From positions 124,001 through 188,000 of the forward strand of contig JAJFKO010000071.1 in assembly GCA_021773175.1 (NCBI GenBank): DNA of 64,000 bases, given 5' to 3'. This stretch comes from Gammaproteobacteria bacterium (GTDB lineage Bacteria > Pseudomonadota > Gammaproteobacteria > JAJFKO01). The translations under genes were made by a program, and so were the position numbers. Under the pieces are notes generated by a model. It saw only the letters and a program-made list of their open reading frames with translations, was not told the origin of the DNA and did no database searches. Below, in pieces: positions 59,901 to 64,000 of the stretch. The first letter of the stretch is position 1. Every line of letters starts with the position of its first letter.

Positions 59901-60012
59901 GCAAGGCAGAAACACCAATGTTTCTATACGACACAATGCCTAGAATTGCTAATAGCAAAGCTAATGAATAAGTAACAGCACGCTTTTTAATAAAAAACTC
60001 AATAAATCTCAA
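56941..60012 (-). CDS. RND-family (HAE1-type) efflux pump permease
   Basis: This proton-driven inner-membrane pump of about 1023 residues has twelve membrane helices and two large periplasmic loops. The proton relay pair Asp-Asp is in helix 4 (GLVVDDAIVVLEN), and the loops contain PNTKLGEITIVTNLPGA and SSIGESHIHITFKS, typical of AcrB/MexB relatives. It exports drugs, lipids or metabolites through an adaptor and an outer-membrane channel. An in-frame ATG at 60063 lies inside the adaptor gene, but the TTG at 60012 (GGGA upstream) avoids that overlap and starts the usual first helix. It is last in the leftward operon. No outer-membrane channel gene adjoins; the TolC-like protein at 28511 is a candidate. 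Confidence 0.88.
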   Translation of the reverse strand: MRFIEFFIKKRAVTYSLALLLAILGIVSYRNIGVSALPNTKLGEITIVTNLPGATPAFMANAISTPIEQAIKSISGIDTIRSYSSIGESHIHITFKSNTNIEQALAKLRSAISLIHNKLPSNATTPVITDNQQSTANSAVYLGIYSKTATQLAVSQYVRLHVLNRLEDLAGVGDVLLMGEKQLAVRIWLDPIKMAKYKITVNTVLKILNTQNQYTTGGRVATQYKAYTLQVDTKPSSIKQLQNITLKVLRNDKVIRLENIAKIVIGQANNRDITRVNGYPGVVLQILTVKNANILQVAQQIKIEVKSIKQSMPAHLHITTLIDVAKFVKNSTNKLSEAIIEAIILVSLVVLLFLGSLRLFIIPVIIIPLCILSAFILLPLFGFDLNVMTLLAIVLAIGLVVDDAIVVLENIVRNLDLTKTVSEAAVMGTRKISIAIIAMTGTLVVVYSPIALIHGFVGNLVRPFAYTLASLVVLSGILSLTLTPALTVHMLERVAKNKQVKNKFTQAFEQFSHQYEIVLRKMLLHKRYFWISLVLFLLLGVFALFNIKVQLTPYEDYGGISAFVLPPKNSSPEFLQAQLQHLSDIFAKQKNIKSFFGRTYFDDGGESFYLNLKSYPARKESATKIIADLTKRLQNYTAANVYFSNFSLIDPSLDNKQISMAISMNASYRQLYAVTKKLIAAAKMLKGITDVRDDLNFNNQVLNLSVKRKLAQDMGVSLNSVASTVSTLYGSTQTDNGFNRNGELYPIYLELPASYRKNLAALHLILLKSVLFNKFVSLNTLVHAHYLVSPLALSHFNEMRSTMLKAELKPGYTMGQEMQKLGALAAKILPENARITWTNASRQYRTSQSNIMLLISLALIAIYLVLVMNFSSFIEPLIIMFTVPFSFIGAVIVLFVVGSSLNIYSELGLLTLIGLITKHGILIIDFTNILLQEGKSKEDAVILACKMRLRPILMTSTAMIAGAIPLILISGEAVADLNEIGWSLVGGLMFGTVCSLFIIPITYITFRGRRINSLDDVKDFAKS

Positions 60013-60034
60013 TTTGTTAGTCCCAAAGTAATAC

Positions 60035-61057
60035 TTAATTAATAACTTTAATCGTAGCGCCATCTGTTAAATTTTGTTGCCCAGCAACCACAATAACATC
60101 GCCATCAGAAAGCCCCTTGCTAACAACAAGCTGACCACGTTGATTAGCATGACATGAGACCTTTGTTAATTTCACTTTATTTCCAGCAACGATATAAACA
60201 TATTTTTCATTTAGATTACTCAATACAGCTCGTTGAGGAACAAGCAAAGCATAATGATCTGGTAACACAGTTTGTTTTATTAAGGCAAAAAAGCCTGGTT
60301 TGAGAACCATATTCAGTGTATTGATATGTGCTTGTATAGCAATTGTTCGAGTCATACTATCAAGAGTAGGACTAATATATGAAACTTTTGCCGTAAAATG
60401 TTTGTTCGCTAATGATGGAATCGTTACAACAACATTCTGCCCTAAACTTATATACGGTAAAGCATTTGCAGATAAGTTATATTCTACGACCAAATTAGAC
60501 AAATTAATAATTTCTACTAACTTCTCTCCTGGTTTAACATAACTTCCAACATCAACAGCGCTTGCCGTTAGTAAGCCATCATAAGGAGCAATAATATTTC
60601 TTTGGTGCAGCTCTTTTAACAATGATGCAAGTTTCGCTTTCTGGGTTTGTGCTTGTGTCGCAATAACATCCCAATCTTGTTTACTAAAGAATCTTCTAGC
60701 TAATAATTCTTTATCTTTATTAAGAGTAGATAATGTCAACTCAAGTTTAGCTTGTTGTGAAGCAAGATTAGCTTTAGCAATAGTATTATCTACCACATAG
60801 AGTAGCTGCCCTTTCTTTACGTATTCACCATCATGAAAATCTTTTTTAATAATAATGCCAGAAGAAATTGGACTTAGATAGGTGCTCTTTTTGGAAAGTA
60901 CTGTCCCAAAAGAATTAATATTTAATGGCTGCAGAATCCTTTTAACAGTCGTTGTTTTAATGGGTATTGACGTATTTACTGTTTTATCACTAGAGTGACA
61001 ACCCGCCATAACACTAAGGGTAATAAACAACAAACTAAGCTTCATTATTTTAAACAT
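60035..61057 (-). CDS. RND periplasmic adaptor (membrane-fusion) lipoprotein
   Basis: This 340-residue adaptor has a lipoprotein signal (VMAGC, Cys20) and the HlyD/RND layout: lipoyl half (SPISSGIIIKKDFHDGEYVKKGQLLYVV), a helical hairpin about 80-150, and beta-barrel and membrane-proximal domains ending DGATIKVIN. It links the RND pump to an outer-membrane duct. The gene lies 33 bases after yadH and is followed by the pump, so all are probably on one transcript. Confidence 0.87.
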   Translation of the reverse strand: MFKIMKLSLLFITLSVMAGCHSSDKTVNTSIPIKTTTVKRILQPLNINSFGTVLSKKSTYLSPISSGIIIKKDFHDGEYVKKGQLLYVVDNTIAKANLASQQAKLELTLSTLNKDKELLARRFFSKQDWDVIATQAQTQKAKLASLLKELHQRNIIAPYDGLLTASAVDVGSYVKPGEKLVEIINLSNLVVEYNLSANALPYISLGQNVVVTIPSLANKHFTAKVSYISPTLDSMTRTIAIQAHINTLNMVLKPGFFALIKQTVLPDHYALLVPQRAVLSNLNEKYVYIVAGNKVKLTKVSCHANQRGQLVVSKGLSDGDVIVVAGQQNLTDGATIKVIN

Positions 61058-61090
61058 TATTTTACTTTTCCCACTAAAATTCTCTTGTTT

Positions 61091-61894
61091 TCACTGCTTC
61101 ATGCCTATGCCATGCCGCATTAATAAACGAGCAACAACATACATTATCAGAATAAGAATTATGCTCACAATAAAGGTTGAATCAACAGGCACATCAGAAA
61201 CACCAATCATTGCATAGCGAAACGCATTTACTAAATAAAAAATTGGATTAAAGTAAGTTATCCAATGCCATTTTTCAGGCAGCATCGCACTTGAATAAAA
61301 GACCCCCCCTAAAAATGATAACGGGGTTAGTACAAAAGCAAGCATAATATTTACAGATTCATAGTTTTTTGCAATCAAGCCATTAATAAAACCTGCCAAA
61401 GAGAATAAAGTTGAAATCAAAATAGAAGCTAATAGCGTTAACCATATACTATGAATAGTAATATGTGCATAAAATACTGCTACTGCTCCAGAAAGTAAAG
61501 CAACAGAAAGACCTCGAGCAACACCACCAAAAACAAATGCTAAAAGCAGTAGATCTGAAGATAATGGTGTAATAAGTATTTCTTCAATATAATTTTGAAA
61601 TTTTGCCGCAAATAAAGACGACGCCACATTCAAATATGCATTATAAATTACTGCCATCATAATTAATCCCGGTGTAATAAACTGCATATAACCAACACCT
61701 GATATATTTGGCAAATGCTTACCTAAGAAAGAACCAAACACAATAAAATATAATAGTGTTGTTATTGTCGGTGGAAGCAATGTTTGTGGCCAATAACGAT
61801 AAAACCGTTTAATCTCTTTTTCAATAAGAGCCCAAAAAGATATCATGTTTATATAATAAATATTTTTGGTTTTATACATCTGTGGCATAGCCAT
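61091..61894 (-). CDS. yadH: YadH-like ABC-2 type exporter permease
   Basis: This 267-residue permease has six membrane segments. It closely follows E. coli YadH in pattern: EKEIKRFYRYWPQTLLPP (IFQ-type start), YMQFITPGLIMMAVI, GGVFYSSAMLPEKW and YFNPIFYLVNAFRYAMIG. It exports an unknown substrate together with the YadG ATPase. The ATG at 61894 has AAAGGA just upstream and overlaps the yadG end by 23 bases, so translation is coupled; a later ATG (61879) lacks a site. Confidence 0.9.
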   Translation of the reverse strand: MAMPQMYKTKNIYYINMISFWALIEKEIKRFYRYWPQTLLPPTITTLLYFIVFGSFLGKHLPNISGVGYMQFITPGLIMMAVIYNAYLNVASSLFAAKFQNYIEEILITPLSSDLLLLAFVFGGVARGLSVALLSGAVAVFYAHITIHSIWLTLLASILISTLFSLAGFINGLIAKNYESVNIMLAFVLTPLSFLGGVFYSSAMLPEKWHWITYFNPIFYLVNAFRYAMIGVSDVPVDSTFIVSIILILIMYVVARLLMRHGIGMKQ

Positions 61895-62825
61895 ATTCTT
61901 TTCCTTTTGTCACGTGCTCTAAAAACAGCGTTTCTAAACGATTATTTAAATTACGCACTGCTTTTATATTAATTTTATGTCTATCAAACTGTGCTAATAA
62001 AGCTCCCAGTTCATATCCTTGAAGAATCTCCACCTCATAAACTAAATCACTTATGAAATTAAATCGACAACCTTCTATTTCTGGTGAAATTGGCAACGGC
62101 ATTTGCAAATCAATAATTAGTTTTTTATCTTGATGATTAATTAAAAGTTTTTGCATTTCATCGCAAACAAGAATTTTACCTTTATTAATAATCGCAACTT
62201 TGTTGCATAAAGTCTCAGCCTCTTCTAGGTAATGCGTCGTCAAAATAATGGTCATACCCTCAAGGTTTTTTTCACGTAAAAAATTCCACATCGACTTTCT
62301 TATTTCAATATCAACTCCGGCAGTTGGCTCATCTAATAACAATAATGTAGGCTGATGAACCAATGCTCTAGCAATCATCAGACGCCGTTTCATCCCTCCG
62401 GATAAACTCATTGCCATTACCGAACGTTTACCCCATAAGTCTAATTCTTTAAGAAGAGCCTCGGCTCTCTTTTTAGCTACGGATTTTCTAATACCATAGA
62501 AACGAGCTTGATTTACTACAATCTCAAAAGGATTCTCTAAAATATTAAAGTTAAACTCTTGAGGAACCAATCCAATCAAACTCTTAACTTTATTTTTCTG
62601 TCGCTCTTGATCAAAACCATATACGTTAATGCAACCTGCAGTTTGCTTGGATAAAAATGCAATAGTATTAATAAGTGTTGATTTACCTGCTCCATTAGGC
62701 CCTAATAGCGCAAAAAAATCGCCAACATTAACGTTCATAGAAACATCATTCAATGCTACAGTACCATTTTTATATTGCTTGCATAAATTCTGAATACATA
62801 ATGCAGATTCCATATGTTTTTTCAT
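61872..62825 (-). CDS. yadG: YadG-like ABC transporter ATPase
   Basis: This 317-residue ATPase has Walker A GPNGAGKST, signature LSGGMKRRLMIARAL and Walker B LLLLDEPTAGVD. Its extended C-terminal region is typical of drug/ABC-2 exporters such as YadG and CcmA-like proteins. It pairs with the YadH permease. Its ATG overlaps the dioxygenase gene's stop by 4 bases (ATGA). The substrate is unknown; position next to an oxygenase and an RND pump suggests an exported metabolite. Confidence 0.9.
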   Translation of the reverse strand: MKKHMESALCIQNLCKQYKNGTVALNDVSMNVNVGDFFALLGPNGAGKSTLINTIAFLSKQTAGCINVYGFDQERQKNKVKSLIGLVPQEFNFNILENPFEIVVNQARFYGIRKSVAKKRAEALLKELDLWGKRSVMAMSLSGGMKRRLMIARALVHQPTLLLLDEPTAGVDIEIRKSMWNFLREKNLEGMTIILTTHYLEEAETLCNKVAIINKGKILVCDEMQKLLINHQDKKLIIDLQMPLPISPEIEGCRFNFISDLVYEVEILQGYELGALLAQFDRHKINIKAVRNLNNRLETLFLEHVTKGKEYGYATDV

Positions 62826-63769
62826 CCCATTGTTACAAGTATTTTACGTTCACCGTGATATGGATTACGACCATGCATAACGAGGTGATTATCAATCATC
62901 AGAAAGTCTCCTTGCTGCCAATCAAATGTTTTTATTAGTTTGTTTTTTTGATATCTAATTTCATCAAGATATTGTCGAGGTATTTCACTTCCATCAGCAA
63001 ACGTGCAGTTATGATAGAAGGCATCTTCTGTCATAAATTCCAATAAACTTTCATATACATCTACATCAAGATGCGAAACATGCCATTGATCAGCCTGAGA
63101 AAACCAAATATGCTCTGCAGTTTGAGGATGTTGAATAACAGGTTGAACAATCTCATGAAATTGTAAATTATCCTCATCCTGCCAAAAATATTGTATTCCT
63201 CGTTGTTGAAAAATCTGTATCACCTCATCTTTGTCTTCTGTTTCAAAACATTCTTGCCATGATTTACCAACACCGTAGCCACCATGTAGATTCGTAATAT
63301 ATTTTATTTTTTTATTACTAAAGATATTAATTATTTCTGGGTCTAACGCTTTATATAGTTTGCGCGCATCTAGCAAAGGCGTTTGCCCGCCTTGCTCTGC
63401 AGATTTCATACAATAGAAAAAAAGTTTATTTGGATAATGTGTTGAATACGATAGCTCTTGGTGAAGCGGAATGTGTAATTCAGAAGATATTTCTGTTGAT
63501 GTATATGCTTCCGCACTAACTTTTGAACGCGGTGTATCACCACCTTTATAATCCATCACTTGCGGAATAAATAATTTTGCTAAGCGTGTAAACATGTCGA
63601 TAGAGGCTATATCAAAACCTGAAAACAATATAGCACCATACTGATGTAACTGCGTTAATATCAAAGCTTGCTGCTCTTTTAAAAACGCATCTAAACTTTC
63701 CACCTCACTATTGATTCTGTAGTGATCATTAGGCTTTATTAACAATGGTAGCGACGATTCACCTATCAT
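62822..63769 (-). CDS. TauD/SyrP-like 2-oxoglutarate/Fe(II) dioxygenase
   Basis: This enzyme of about 315 residues belongs to the TauD/clavaminate-synthase fold. The iron triad is His103 and Glu105 (LHQELSYS) with His299 (VMHGRNPY). Arg308 (GERKIL) probably binds the 2-oxoglutarate carboxylate. SyrP-like members hydroxylate amino-acid or peptide intermediates in natural-product pathways. An in-frame GTG at 63775 exists, but the ATG at 63769 has GAGG 7 bases upstream. The start overlaps or abuts the end of the preceding gene, and its end overlaps yadG by 4 bases. Confidence 0.85.
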   Translation of the reverse strand: MIGESSLPLLIKPNDHYRINSEVESLDAFLKEQQALILTQLHQYGAILFSGFDIASIDMFTRLAKLFIPQVMDYKGGDTPRSKVSAEAYTSTEISSELHIPLHQELSYSTHYPNKLFFYCMKSAEQGGQTPLLDARKLYKALDPEIINIFSNKKIKYITNLHGGYGVGKSWQECFETEDKDEVIQIFQQRGIQYFWQDEDNLQFHEIVQPVIQHPQTAEHIWFSQADQWHVSHLDVDVYESLLEFMTEDAFYHNCTFADGSEIPRQYLDEIRYQKNKLIKTFDWQQGDFLMIDNHLVMHGRNPYHGERKILVTMG

Positions 63770-63771
63770 AT

Positions 63772-64000
63772 TCACACCTCAAACTCTTTCATTGAATACA
63801 ACCTTTCTGCAACAATACCATGTTCTTGGCATTGTTGAACAAACTTATTCGACTCTGTTATTTGGATCGAATCAGCTTCATATTTAAGTGCCATTAAGAA
63901 ATTTAACCAAGGTTCCTGGCCCATTGCATATACATATGCTTGGTTACAACCAGATTTAATGACAATATCCCAAGCTTTATTTGCATCAGACCCCGATAGA
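63772..64000 (-). CDS. C-terminal end of an unidentified operon gene (partial; hydrolase possible)
   Basis: An open frame on the minus strand enters from outside and stops at TGA (63774-63772), a few bases before the dioxygenase start. The last 75 residues include AYVYAMGQEPWLNFLMALKY and end HGIVAERLYSMKEFEV. From memory this tail resembles that of some MBL-fold hydrolases found with biosynthetic genes, but I cannot verify it. It is the first seen gene of the leftward operon. Confidence 0.5.
   Translation of the reverse strand, partial: LSGSDANKAWDIVIKSGCNQAYVYAMGQEPWLNFLMALKYEADSIQITESNKFVQQCQEHGIVAERLYSMKEFEV

Overview
The window reads as chromosomal DNA of an AT-rich gammaproteobacterium. 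OxyR has Cys199/Cys208 at E. coli numbering, and the MreBCD, GatCAB, PrfA-PrmC, TldD/PmbA, YhdP, BirA, Mla-type and YadGH sets are all gammaproteobacterial in character. Low GC, several large unrecognised proteins and a protein ending in a eukaryotic-type CaaX box suggest, without proving, a host-associated lineage such as Legionellales. I see no complete insertion sequence, prophage or CRISPR array. One tRNA gene (Thr, UGU) is present.

Layout. 1-8 kb: tail of an unknown gene, oxyR, an MFS transporter, a two-hairpin membrane protein with an EF-hand-like loop, a TauE/SafE exporter, a Met-rich outer-membrane barrel protein, and a kynurenine-3-monooxygenase-like flavoprotein overlapping a small SnoaL-like gene. 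8-20 kb is accessory in character: a 1005-residue orphan, an aromatic-ring-hydroxylase flavoprotein and a carotenoid-oxygenase-type enzyme that share the same N-terminal membrane module, an aldo/keto reductase, secreted MsrB, an AAA/DUF4143 ATPase and a GT2 glycosyltransferase. 20-28 kb: amino-acid permease, tRNA-Thr, birA, an Mla-like lipid-transport operon (STAS-MlaE, MlaF, MCE protein, lipoprotein), and two Ala-rich proteins of unknown function. 28-33 kb: a TolC/MacA/MacB-type efflux operon followed by hemJ.

33-47 kb: rubredoxin (57 aa) with a uridine-phosphorylase-like gene, the CaaX-ending protein, hemL, a succinate-semialdehyde dehydrogenase, a DksA with a histone H1-like extension of about 225 residues, prmC, prfA, pmbA, a membrane coiled-coil protein, tldD, and two related small secreted proteins. 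47-57 kb: yhdP, a 30-residue membrane peptide, mreBCD, and divergent gatCAB. 57-64 kb: one compact leftward operon coding for an RND pump and its adaptor, the YadGH ABC exporter, a TauD/SyrP-like dioxygenase, and the end of a further gene that runs off the window. It looks like the export end of a small-molecule pathway.

The most unusual observations are: one membrane module attached to two unrelated oxygenases; a DksA fused to an H1-like tail; and the CaaX terminus. All need homology searches that could not be run here. Functions given as '-like' rest on motifs and overall resemblance recalled from known families.
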